This document shows, piece by piece, positions 46,101 to 55,849 of a stretch of 64,000 nucleotides of DNA. Position 1 is the first letter of the stretch. Each line of letters begins with the position of its first letter. The stretch lies in contig CAJINV010000009.1 in assembly GCA_905178155.1 (NCBI GenBank), positions 979,415 to 1,043,414 on the forward strand. Reading direction: 5' to 3'. Source of the DNA: Amoebophrya sp. A120. Its lineage: Eukaryota > Sar > Dinophyceae > Syndiniales > Amoebophryaceae. Made by a program: the position numbers and the translations under genes. Below the pieces are notes generated by a model, which searched no databases, was not told where the DNA came from, and was given only the letters and a program-made list of their open reading frames with translations.

Positions 46101-49100
46101 GTCAAAAAAAGGAAACTCTGCAACATTAGTAATATCAAAGTTGAACAACTCTCGCTGTTGGTCCTCCGAAGATGTCGTCGCGTTGCTATTGCCGGACGAC
46201 GTCGAAGATGTCTTACTACTCTTCTGCTTAATATTCGCCTTGTTATTTCCCGCACCGGCTCGGCCAGCTGCAACGTCTTTGCTGCTCAGGTGCATTTTCC
46301 ACGCGTCCCCCGGGCTAATATTTTCTCTGCTCTTTTTCCACGTCGGATCGTCAAGCAGAGCGTTCGTCCCGAGCGGTGGCGTGAAGTAATCATTGCCGTC
46401 CTGAACCTGATCTTCATCTTTACCAAAATCCACAACCTCTCCGGTGAGAACGGTTCTTCTCGTGTAGAGTCCCTCGCCCACGTCTTCAAACAGCAATTTG
46501 CCAATCAGCTGCCACCCAAACTGCTCCCGGGCCTGGATCGCCTCGCCGACGCGCACGTCGTGCCAGGGGTTATTCGGCAAGGTTGCATTGCCGAACTTGC
46601 TCTCGCTGCGCCGAACCGCCAGCTCCCCTTCCTCCGTGGACTGCAACTGGAGCATCTCGAAGGCGCGCATCCACTTGGCCTGCACGAAATCGTCCGCTTC
46701 GTGGAAAAATTTGCCGCCTTGCTGCAGGGACAGATCTAATTTCCCGCTGTCTTCGTCCCCGAAAAACAATGCACGCAAATCCCGCCGGTTCCGCACGTCC
46801 TGAACAAAACGGTTCATGTAGGTGGTAGCGGGCACTTCCGAAGATGAACTTGAACAACGCGTACGCGAGGAGTGTTTATTACTATTCTGGCGATCTTCGC
46901 GACAAGGTTCCTCCTCAGAGGCTTGTCCTCGTCGTGTCTCGCCATTGCCAAAGCTTGTCGTGTTTGACTCTGGCATTCTCGTTCCTGTCGTCTCTGACGT
47001 CGTTTCTCCCGCAACACAATTATCCGTCGAGGTAGTAGTTCCAGTGCGCCCTCCTGAGGCTTGCTCCAAAAAACGCGAGAACCAAGACTTCGACGCTTTT
47101 TCGGGTTGTGACTCCTTTCTCGGGCGGTTCTCGTTTTGCTGCAAAGATCGTCCTTGTAGCTGTGTAGTAGATGTAGAGCTATTTTTGTCACCTACAGTCT
47201 GAGTACTAGGGCCAGCAGAAGATGCAACAGCTTTGCAACCAGCAGTGTTCCCTTCTACTTTTTCTTTTCTGTTCTGTGCTGCAGTAGTTTTCGTCACTAA
47301 CCAATCGCCTCCGCATCCGGGATATTCGTCCGGCAGGGGAACCGGGTCGTAGAAACCCTGATCGAGGACGCCGGCGATCGTGCGGTGGTGTGGGTGCGTC
47401 ATTCGATTTAGGAAGGCATTCCGCACCTCTTCGTCTGGGAACACTTCGAAAGCGGTGTTACTACCTGAGCTCCCCCCTGCCGACGCGGCGCTGGAAGAGG
47501 AGGAATTGACTCCGCTCGAGAAGTAGCGTTCCATGGTCTGTTCGCCCTTGTTCACGCTGTCGGCGGGATTCAGGATCGTGCTTATCATCGAGTCCGAAAC
47601 GACACCCACCTCCTGGCTGCTGAGGCAGCGCCCGCGCATTTCCGCAGCGTGCTTGTCCGGCGGGTCTTTCAGCACCGAAGAAGTGTTGCAGTCCGGGTTC
47701 AAGTGTCGCCTTTTCCCGACCAACTCGTTGCGCAGTAGTTTTCCCAGGAGATCGAGCACGAAATGTGCAAGCTCGTCCATCTTCCGTGAGGTTTTTGCGC
47801 GCGGCGTGTCCTCGTCATCGTCGACGCAGTGTTGATCGTTCTTGCCGGCCGTCTTCGGGGTACTAACAGGATCGTCCGACTGAGTCTCGCAAGCGGCCTC
47901 GTCTGGGTCTGTCTTTGCGACAGTACGACTTTTGCTGTTCGCCACAACTTCCTCAATCAGCGACTCCTTCCGCGCCAACAGGGCGTGGCTCCCAAAGCGA
48001 ATCAGACACTCGGCGAAGCAGACCTCGCTTCCCCGATGGAACTCCTGCAGCACGAGTTGGGGCATCAGGCAGTCCTCTTGCGTCACCTTCTGCATCGCGG
48101 CGAACACCTTTGGATTGGGATCCTGCGCGGCAGGCAGTCCAAGACGCGCCGTCTTTGCTAGCGCTCCACCGAAACTGGGAAAGACGCTTGTCGCGGCCAG
48201 ATGTGAGAACTCAGTTTCATGCTTAAAGGGCCTCGCCGCGTCATGCGATTTTTGATTTGTCCTTTCGCGTCCTTCGTCATCGTCCCCCACCTCCTCAAAG
48301 GTAGAACCCTGGTCAGTTTTGTTGGCCCGGCGCATCTTTGCCGCGGCAGAGGCCATTTGCGCGAAGAACTGGCGGCTTCGGGACCGGGACTGATAAAAGC
48401 TGTCAAGAAAGGCGTCCCCAAGAATGTCGATTCCGGACACCCAATGCTGACTTAGCACCTTGTAAGCCTCGGTAACGTAGGGGGGTTGGCGCAGCATGAG
48501 ATTCTGCATCTGGCGGCGCAGGTTGATCCCGTTGTCGCAGACACGGTCGTAGAGTTGGAAAATATCCTCCCGCAGCTGCACCGCACTGAACGAACTCACG
48601 AGGAAGAAAACGAAGAAGGCGTTCCAGATTTGCAGTGCCTTGCCAGGCTCGGCGTAGTAGGCGATCTTGTCATCTTCATCTGCGCACTGGCCCGCGTAGC
48701 CCGCCTGGTTTAAATTCAGCCCCGCACAGTGGATCACCGGCGTGTTGAGCAGCAGCTCCGGCATACCGGGAACCGCCCAGTGGGTCCGGTAGTAGCCGTA
48801 TTGAAACCACGTACGGATCCCCTGCCAGCTGTACCACTTGTTTTCGGCCTCCTGTTTCAGTCCGAGCGGTTTCGGGCGGTAAAACCGCAGATCGATCTTC
48901 TTGCTGGCCATGCCCTGCAGGTCTTGCTTTAAATGCGTTTCCAGCAGGTTCGGCAAGTCTCTTTTCGCACAAAATTTGAAATTCGTACTCCGCTTCAGGA
49001 AGGTCGCGCTGCAGTCCTCCGGCATCCGCTGCAGCCCTAAATCGTGCGGCATATCGTGCACCAGCTCCTCGCCCAAATCAAACGTCCGCTGTCGCTGCTG

Positions 49101-50981
49101 CTGCCGGTGTAGCTGCTTCTGCTTCTTCGTCTTTCGCGGGCTGGAGCACGTGCGGCCTGAGGCACCGGGATTCTCTTTTTCGCCATTTTTCGGCGGAGTA
49201 GGAGCAGAGGACCAGTTCTCCGCTATGTCCTTTTCCAAGTTTTGTCTATTTCGGTGCTCATACACCCAAACGGTATCATCATCATGATCCGGTTTCTTGG
49301 CACTACTAGATCTGGCTGTCGGAGTCGCGTCTCCTTCCGTTACCGTTTCAAAAACCCACTCCGTGTAAAGGGGCACGGAAAACCTCGGAATCTTGAGGCA
49401 CTCTTCGTAATTCTTGAAAACGCGGACCTCACTGCGGGTCTCGTGGTCCACCCCGCCTTCACAAAAACGCAACGACGTCTCTCCCGCCTGTGTAGATGAC
49501 CCCAAATATGTTCCTTGCTTCTGTAGCTGCTCGACTTGCTCTTTGGATAACAAAGAGGTGTAGCATCCTCCAACCGGAGGAGGAGGAAGTCCTGGGACAT
49601 CTATTGTGCCGTTGCGTGCCTCTTCAACGGCGTCAATGATTTGCTGTCGTCTGGCGCCGGCGCTTATCGTTTTTCTGGTCACTTCAATCCTCTCGTAGTT
49701 TCCATACCCAATGTCATGTTTCTCAAGTTCGGTGAGTGTGAGGCCGAAGCAACTGTCAAACCACTTTTGGCTCCGCTTAACGCGGTTCTCATGTTCTGTA
49801 GCCAGTTCTTCTTCCGAGTCCTCCTCGCCACTCGAATCATCGCAGTTAGCGAGAGCAGGTGGACCACCACTTGACCTAGATGGATTCACGCTTTTGGTCT
49901 TGTTCAGTTGCTGTTTGCTACTTGTCCCAGATTTATTGCCTCCACTTGCTTTCGTCGTTCCTCCTTCGCCACCAACATTGTCGTTCTTCCGATCCAACTC
50001 GAGCTCCTCGGCGGCTAGATACGACCACTCGTGCGTGTAAGAATTGTAAAAGCGGTAGGGCAGATACGTCTCCTCTCGCTGTATCTTGCTCTCCACGCAC
50101 TTCGCCAATTCCGCCAAGTCTTTTGCCATGTCGTTGGTGCTACAATTTACCTGCTTCTGGATGTCCTTCTTGGTAAATTTCGCGATGCTCTCGCCGTACT
50201 TGGACGCCAAATGTTTGAACAAGGGCGTGATCTCCTCCTTCCAGTTCTTCAGTTTGAACTTTCTCGGTTTGGTTTTCTTCAGCCTCGGCCCCTTCCACAA
50301 ATACGCCGAGTAGTACTGGACAAGTAAATGGCGGAGCCGGAACACCGCCCACACCTGGCGATAGTTAGGGACGCCCAGCTCCTTCTCGGTCGCGCCAAAG
50401 CAAAACCGCATCTGCTTCACGCACTTGCCGCCGCTCCAGTTGAGCACGTTCTTTGTGACCTCCTTCTCAATGTCGTCGTACGGGCGGCACACGGGAGAGT
50501 GGAACGTCGCAGCGCTCTTGCGGCAACCCTCCGAGCAAAAAATCGCCAACCGGCATTTCTGACACGTAATGGCGTACTTCTTCACTTCTTTTCGCTCATC
50601 CGTCCACGTGAACCACCGACGCGGGAAGGGGTCCTCGGCGTCGGCGTCGCGACACACCACTTGCCGCTGCGTCCCCGAATGTTCAGCACTACTATTACTT
50701 GTTCCTTGCCCATTTTCAACACCGGGCTCTTCTCCAAAAGCATGCTCTGCGTCGTAGTACAGCTCCTGAAAGCAGGAGTAGCAGACACGTCGTAAGCGCT
50801 TCCCGAAGTTGCACGAATACCGAAATTCCTCTGGCACCGAAAGGCAGTCCAGCAATTGGTCCGGCGAGTATTGGTTCTTGCTTTTTTTGCTGGTCGAATT
50901 CGGAGTCGATGTTTTCTTCGCCGTGTTCGTCGTGCCCGTCTTTTTTCCATTTTTCGCATTCGCTCCACCAGCGCGACGTCC
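32668..50981 (-). CDS. Giant multi-segment gene (~5,660 codons) interrupted by introner elements; MYND finger
   Basis: Coding segments on the minus strand: 50981-45953, 45626-44863, 44743-44481, 44039-41034, 40873-37441 and 37183-32668 (small details in the last). Each gap is an element with inverted termini; removing it plus one 5-bp flank copy restores one frame every time. The total of 16,989 nt (after also dropping a 27-bp duplication) divides exactly by three. The product would be about 5,650 residues, mostly Ser/Gly/Asn/Lys-rich linkers between ordered islands. A MYND-type zinc finger lies near the start, and SET-start-like strings (GEGLYTRRTVLTGEVV; GLSVEREIRRGDIILV) occur later, but no NHSC catalytic motif, so methyltransferase activity is not supported. 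No start ATG is found after an in-frame TGA at 50982-50984. The ORFs could alternatively be several genes, but the in-frame joins and flank duplications argue against that. Confidence 0.7.
37189..37440 (-). mobile_element. Introner-like element, 252 bp, TSD CTGAT
   Basis: Minus-strand ends TATCAACTGTAAAAATG... and ...CATTTTTACATTTGATA. The inverted repeat extends through GTCTGGGTCTGG. The element is flanked by CTGAT on both sides. Removing it plus one CTGAT gives TTG CTG ATC GGC in frame with both neighbouring ORFs. No shift within the 5-bp ambiguity gives GT-AG ends. It contains five copies of the sense motif T[TC]TGT[CG]ATGC. Confidence 0.92.
37441..40873 (-). CDS. Giant gene, segment 4
   Basis: About 1,144 codons. 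It begins QPSARDVRRTMEAGKDGLGY and ends YCHCLL, continuing as IGLLCPLFCR after the element at 37189-37440. The ordered N-terminal part has many short helices (FALCALKEQL-like patterns; CALKLQVMLQELCLFLAEED). The middle is an acidic and Ser/Lys-rich disordered tract with two near-repeats of a GG..PSKESHDEPALRGEKKDE type block (around 39.7 kb and 39.2 kb). A further ordered part (NEITYVAGKNGWSDSIVQVR; PHFFSFQYKQIDEAKNPRWA) resembles a small beta domain. No family recognised. Confidence 0.78.
40879..41033 (-). mobile_element. Introner-like element, 155 bp, diverged ends
   Basis: Ends are TATGCTTTG... and ...CACTGGATA with only weak inverted similarity. Flanks are AGCGT and ACCTT, not identical. 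Yet removal of the element plus 5 bp joins GCG T|TG CAG CCC and keeps the frame between two ~1,000-codon ORFs. It contains the motif TCTGTCATGC. It is probably an older member. Confidence 0.7.
41034..44039 (-). CDS. Giant gene, segment 3
   Basis: About 1,002 codons. The start has a SET-onset-like stretch (GLSVEREIRRGDIILVRHME). A long ordered central part follows (GEFFDSEIRPYLLGNTHVNP; AEQFCEFVRRHFIFEDETSF; VVYDSIHRDFRVPHMYDNEH), then a Lys/Arg-rich region (TGKKSKNKRLRREEKQRKEL) and Ser/Gly linkers. GC-rich third codon positions across 42.7-43.6 kb support real coding. It continues in frame into segment 4 through the element at 40879-41033 (DLLAL|QPSARDVRR). Confidence 0.78.
44045..44480 (-). 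mobile_element. Introner-like element, 436 bp, TSD GATTT
   Basis: A near-perfect inverted repeat of about 30 bp starts TATCCTGAGTAAAAACGTAC at both ends. It is flanked by GATTT on both sides. Precise removal gives CGG ATT TTC GAA in frame with both ORFs. It contains six GCAT[GCT]ACA motifs on the plus strand and a CA-dinucleotide run (about 44243-44255). Confidence 0.93.
44481..45626 (-). CDS. Giant gene, segment 2
   Basis: After removing the in-frame element 44749-44857 plus 5 bp, about 344 codons. It reads LNDKEISAWKAADTLLDDLL at its start, directly continuing segment 1, and ends in MATFRRIAKTRI, continuing into IFEDSKDKDM of segment 3. The ordered part includes NVLLMKNYCTFRALYLRERI and FFWKFVPFDFGPGEIVQVEN. 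No family recognised. Confidence 0.75.
44749..44857 (-). mobile_element. Introner-like element, 109 bp, TSD CCGGA, frame-neutral
   Basis: Inverted termini are TATCCACAGAAAAAGACCC and the complement of TATCCAAGAAAAAACACCC. It is flanked by CCGGA twice. Element plus target copy is 114 bp (38 codons) with no stop in the host frame, so the ORF reads straight through it. Removal gives AAA CCG GAC GCG. Two copies of the motif TTTGTCATGC. Confidence 0.9.
45632..45952 (-). mobile_element. Introner-like element, 321 bp, TSD CCTRA
   Basis: The termini contain AAAAATCCCCCC[AT]CCCCATATC inverted at both ends, with outer ends TATTGTGAGG... and ...CATTTTGATA. Flanks are CCTAA and CCTGA, one mismatch. Removal restores CCC CTR AAC GAC in frame. 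The GCATCACAAA-type motif is present in both orientations. Confidence 0.88.
45953..50981 (-). CDS. Giant gene, segment 1: MYND zinc finger and unknown domains
   Basis: About 1,676 codons. The MYND finger spans 50783-50487: VCYSC, then after ~70 residues CQKC, FCSEGC and HSPVC, giving the C2-C2-C3C-H3C spacing with an unusually long loop after the first Cys pair. MYND fingers usually bind proline-rich peptides. A globular-looking part follows (WYSWQGIRTWFQYGYYRTHW; PELLLNTPVIHCAGLNLNQA; YAEPGKALQIWNAFFVFFLV; VTQEDCLMPQLVLQEFHRGS). The end has GEGLYTRRTVLTGEVV, which resembles the first strand pair of SET domains. Disordered acidic/Ser linkers separate these. The frame runs without a stop to the edge of the element at 45632-45952. 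Confidence 0.8.
50487..50783 (-). other. MYND-type zinc finger coding region
   Basis: Metal ligands visible in order: Cys-x2-Cys (VCYSC), then Cys-x2-Cys (CQKC), Cys-x3-Cys (CSEGC) and His-x3-Cys (HSPVC). The gap between the first and second pairs is about 70 residues, against about 7-11 in ordinary MYND fingers. Confidence 0.8.
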
Positions 50982-50984
50982 TCA

Positions 50985-52403
50985 TCCAGCTTTGGACGCA
51001 TCCTTGCACGAGCCTCCTGAAGATCCAGTCTTCGATGGCGTTTGCATCGTCCACGAGGACGAAGCTGTGCCTAAAGTCTGTGTACTCGGTGAACTACCGG
51101 GATTCGCAGTGCTCGTCGCAGACGAGATTGCGCCCGTAGTACTAGAATTCCAAGTGCCTCAGCGTTTCGTCAACATGCTCGAACGACGACGACTGCTGGG
51201 CCAGTCGAGCCGAAGGGGGGCTGGTACTGGATTGAAACACATCAACATAACACACAAGCACAACTACAGAAGTCTTGCCAAAATCAATAAAACTTGCCAC
51301 TACCACAAAGGCACATCCATGTTTTTTTTCAACATTCCTTACCCTCGTCGCTCATGGCATGACCTTTCAAATACCTTCTTCTACTGAGAAAAAGAGTAAC
51401 AGGAGCTGAGTCTGAACGACGATGGAAATCAGATGAAGAAAACGAAAAGCCTGCAGGCATATGGTCCACCAGATCATGAAATGCCGAAACTCGATGATCT
51501 CGGAGCCTGTCGGGAGGCTCGTATGAGGATGATCGGGTCACTGCTCCTGTAGGGGCTATTTTGTTGGATCTGGAGCTGGTCCTGGTGCAATAGCAATGCC
51601 CAAGGAAATAACCACGATCGGAGGACCGACGAACGAAACAGGAGTCACGAGACAGGTACTCAGTCGGACTTTTCTTCACTCGGGGAGATGAGAGCGAAAA
51701 ATGCCCTGCTTTCAAGAGAGAAATCCAAAAGCACAAAACAAAGCGCATGCACTGACGATGATCCAGAACTCTTTGCGTTTGCAAAAAGAACGAACAGGCG
51801 GCTTGCGCCCGTCGAAACACTGACACTGAGAGGGACACTGAGCATGTTGCTCGCTTTCCATAAAAACTGAGATTCGTTTCTTCGCGTAGAGAAGCGGTGG
51901 CCTCCGGTGCCTCAAAATAAAGTGCGTTGGTGGGTCTGCAACTACAAACCACAAAGTCAATCGCGTGAGAGCCAGAAAAATCATCGAAGGTGAAACGGGT
52001 GGCATAGCGATTTTTTTATCCTATACTGGTTGCTCGAAAAGTATCCACAGACTTTAACTAAGTATCAACAACGCCTCTCTTTTCAGAAACAGGTGAAACG
52101 ACAGCGCAAAAGATTTTCAATCATGATCAGCACCCTTATTACAAGCTGATCTTAGATCCGTTTTACCGCTTTTTGTTTTTTAATCATCGAGATCGCCTTA
52201 TGTGCTTTTGATATTCATTCACTTTACAACTCTAATTATTACCTTATCGGCCTAGTATTTCGGTCACGTTAATAACACTTTGGAGTTGGACGCAAGTGCT
52301 AGGCATGGTCATGAAAACGGTTGAAATCGTGGCTCTGATATTATTTTCGTCACATGCTAAAAGTGGAAAAGTCCAAGAGCAGACAAAGAACTTGCCCGAT
52401 CCT
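50985..52403. other. Uncertain 5' region of the giant gene and intergenic sequence
   Basis: Directly upstream of TGA 50982-50984 the same frame is open to 51158 with the same Ser/Thr/Gly-rich composition (GAISSATSTANPGSS; SKTGSSGGSCKDASKAG). It includes an ATG at 51045-51047. Beyond that, to 52403, I see no supported gene. Short ORFs on both strands are unremarkable. Confidence 0.5.
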
Positions 52404-55254
52404 CTAGATCAAGTTCTCCTCGAGATCTGGGTTGCTGGTCAAGCGAGCTTCTTTCCAGCCGTACACTCCGCTCGCAACGACGAACGCCATCGCCACCCAG
52501 GCAAGGCACGTGGAAAACGACCACATGGAAAAGATCGCCCCCGAGTTGTCAGAGGCAGGGGACTCGGTTTTCTCTACCAGTAGCTGTTTCATTTTGGGAG
52601 CCAGCGCCAAATTTTGAGAAGCACGGGAGGCTGCTTCTGCATCAATTTTACTTGCTCCGGACGACGTGCTAGTCGAAGACGCCGTCGCGGCGACATGCGC
52701 AGCCGTGTTACCGCCAGCGAGCGCCACTAGCGGAACTTCCTTGAAATCCTTGGACTCAGGTGCGGGCGCGTTATCTTGCATGTCGAAGACCACCTTCAAC
52801 GGTTCATCGGCTTTACCCGGCGCGAACAGTTGGAAGTCGACGAAGCACGGCTCGTCAAAATAGCCCTTGCTCGCATCCGCATTCCCGCTTTTGCCCGTGA
52901 CACAACCATACCTCAGTAATTCAAAGAGATTAAATGCGTTTGTGCGTGCCACCTACACATACGTATGTTGCGCGTAACCACTACAGTTACAGGCACAGGC
53001 TCATCCGCGTTAGTTTTCTATAGCCAGATCATATTTATTAGTACAAAAGTGCTAAAAAAATACCAGACATAGATCATCGGCGCGGCTCCACCGCCTCCGT
53101 AGGCGACACTTCCGAAACGCGATGGCGCGATGCCGGACGAGATTCCGGGAGCAAAAAAGCTCTGCATCCCGATTTTCCCGAGCAGAGTAGTCATCTCTTT
53201 CGGTGACTCCGGCGTCGCGAACACATTGTAGGAGTTGTCCGCGTACACATCGTCGACGAATGTACCCCACTTCGGAATGGTATCGATCTTCTGGTGCAAA
53301 TTGTCCCACTTTTTGCTGAATTCCGAGATGTCCTTGGGCACGGCCTGCTGCTTCTGATCTCCTTTGTAGAAGCCCATGGGAATGGAAATGTCGCACTTGA
53401 ACTGCCAACCGTTGCTGCAGCTCTTCTCCTCACTCCCGGAATACTCGTAAATGTAGTATTGGTGGAAGCACACTCGGTCACTGTCCCCCATAGTGCACCA
53501 GTCGTAGAGGAGAAAGAACGGCTTCGTCGGGTCCGCGTAGCCACCTTTCGCCTGTCCGATGTAGGGCCCCTGCCGAGAGGGAGCTGGATAGGCTGTCATG
53601 GTCGCGAACGACTCTGGTGTGTACAGAAACATCGACTGCAAGATCGCCTCGTGGCCACAGAAGCTGACCATGCTCCCCTTGTCGTACCCGTAAACACAAG
53701 CGTCGGGCGCGTACCAGTTTTCGATCAGCTCTGTGCCCTGCTTCGAGTCCCAGCCGTGCGTCAGCACCACGTGTTTCATGTGCTTCATGTGTTCCTCGGG
53801 CGTGTCCGCCGGCGCTGGCACCGCCTCGACCACTTTCACCGGCGGGAGCTTGACCTCCGGTTCGGGCGCCTGGAATTCGTACACGATCTTGTATTTCCCC
53901 TCTTCATTCTTCTGCACGAAAAAAATGTCGATGAAGCAGGGCGGCCCCAGTGCTGGGTCCTCGTAGATTTGCCACTTCTTCGGGCCCCGCAAGTGCTCTA
54001 AGCACCCGTACCACATGGCAACCGCCGGTGCTGTGGACCCTTTCGGCGTCTCGGAGAACAACACCGTGCCCCGCCGGAACGCGCTGCCCACGCCGTCGAA
54101 GGGCGCGAAGAAGTCCAGAATTTCGCCCTTCTTGTTGGAAAGCACCTGCAGCGACCAATCTTCCGAGCCTGCTGCCGGCAACGGGATCGTCGTGTAGGCG
54201 TCGGGGGCGTAGGCGTCTTTGAGCAGCTTCCCCCAGGTTTTCCCGTCAAACGCTTCGAGTACGAGAAAAACGTCCTTGTACAACTCGGGCGGCATGGCCA
54301 CGGGAGCCGTCACCGAGCCCGTCGGCGATTTGTCGGCGATGGTCAGACCGCCGTGGAGCACGGCAAAATCCGCTGTGATCTTCCACTTTTTCGCGTCAGG
54401 GGAGTACTTGTAGACAAACGCCTGGTGGTAGCACCCCGAAGCACCCGGCAACGGGCTCTCCAGGCACCAACTCCACTGCCCAAATAGGGGCTTTTCCGGG
54501 TCCGTCATCTTCCCTTCTTCAAGGAGGGGCCCGACTGCGAACTGCGCCCCTTCCATCAATTTCATGGTCTTCCTATGAACTGCAAAAGCAACGTACTCGT
54601 ATAAATGCATTACAAATTTCCTTAGCATCAGTGATAAAATTTGTAATGCGGATTTACCTTAAGACAAAAATTTGTAATGCATGATTCCAATACGAGTACG
54701 ATACTTTTGCACAGGATACTTCCACTGCTCCTTGGGGTATTGCTGCAGGGCAGAAATCATGGCCGCGCGGTCGCACACCTGCACCATCGGTGGGCTGCCC
54801 ATCCCGGGATTGGGCTGGTACACGCAGGCGTCTCTGGCGTACCTGTGAAAAACAAATAGAAGCAAACAGGATGAGGCTTTTGTTTTCGATATGCTTTCGC
54901 TTCGTGAGCCGTAGCAAGCAAGAATACTATGTGGTGCAAACACACTTGTTGTCATTGATGCTGGCCCGGAATTATGGCGCTTTTAAAGGGGGCAACCCAT
55001 ACCCAGTTCGAGGAGTGAAAAGACACACTGACGCTCACTCTCCTCGAGAACCAAAAGTCCTCGTGCTCCCTAAAACTAGTGTGGTACCATTCCTCCAGGT
55101 ACTCTTGGCCTTCCTTTGTGTCGAATCCCCGCGTGCCGGCAGTTTTCCAATCATCAAAGAAGCTCTTGGCGTCCGGCGGAGGCACTCCCCCGGCTGCAAC
55201 GCCACAAAAGGTCGCCGAAGCGGCAGGCCAGAAAATTCTACTTCTTCGGGCCAT
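52404..55254 (-). CDS. Membrane-anchored protein with repeated SnoaL/NTF2-like modules
   Basis: Exons 55254-55088, 54842-54719, 54568-53064 and 52911-52404 give 767 residues in frame. The middle join crosses an introner; the other two introns are GTACCA...CACAG and GTATTT...CTGAG. The N-terminus (MARRSRIFWPAASATFCGVA) is signal-like. At least four repeats follow the pattern W...YA.DA...: EEWYARDACVYQP, LLKDAYAPDAYTTIP, IENWYAPDACVYGYD, VDDVYADNSYNVFA, each followed later by MWYGCLEH/LYDWCTMGD/YVWYGCVTG-type strands and PCFIDIFFV/PCFVDFQLF. This is the SnoaL/NTF2-like cone fold by pattern; such domains bind small ligands or act as polyketide cyclases or isomerases, and catalysis cannot be assigned. 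A terminal hydrophobic helix (STCLAWVAMAFVVASGVYGW) suggests membrane anchoring with a short cytosolic tail. Confidence 0.75.
54574..54718 (-). mobile_element. Introner-like element, 145 bp, TSD GGAAG
   Basis: Termini TATCCTGTGCAAAAG... and ...CTTTTGCAGTTCATA; the inverted repeat continues through a TACTCGTAT block. It is flanked by GGAAG on both sides. Removal gives CAG TGG AAG ACC in frame. Three T[T]TGTAATGC motifs in both orientations fill most of its interior. Confidence 0.93.
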
Positions 55255-55849
55255 GAATTGAATGGTGCTTTTATTCTTGAGGTACAAATTAGTTAAAATG
55301 TTCGATCGAACAGGACGTTAGCGCCTACAAGTAACAAAGAGGCTGATCCCTATTCCTCCTGTAGGTAGTTCTATAGCCGGGTGCGCACACTCAGACTCAA
55401 GACTTCTGCAGGTGAAGATCGCCCCATTGATTTGATACCGTGGAGAAAATCCGGCACGAAGTTCGGCAGATGTTTGTATGCGGAATGCGCTTCATATCTT
55501 TATCTGAGTAAACTTAAGTAAGTACATTGACCCGCATACTCAAAAGTCATTGCATCCCTCCATCGGGGCACTTTGCTTCTCTCGTCTTCTGTGACGGGCA
55601 ATCTGCTGTGGCAGCACCGATTGGAGGCAATATTCAAACCGACAACAAATCTGCGTCGAGGTATTCATTCATTTCGTCGAGAATTGGTGAGATTAACCGA
55701 AATTTTTGGATGGAGAAACACGAAGCGGTGGCTGTAACCACATGTTGGCTTCCGTCTCACCTGTACTTGCTGCGGTTTTCGTTTTGTCCTTACTCGACCA
55801 CCCGGTGGATTCATCATGTTTATAAATTGCATTCGCTTTTTCGGCAGAG
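55255..55849. other. Intergenic region
   Basis: About 0.6 kb between two minus-strand genes. Nothing supported. Confidence 0.45.

Noticed and set aside
46429-46479. SET methyltransferase domain in the giant gene
   Set aside because: Only the initial GxGxxxxxxxxxGE-like strand is present; I find no NHSC or terminal tyrosine motif, so a functional SET domain is not supported.
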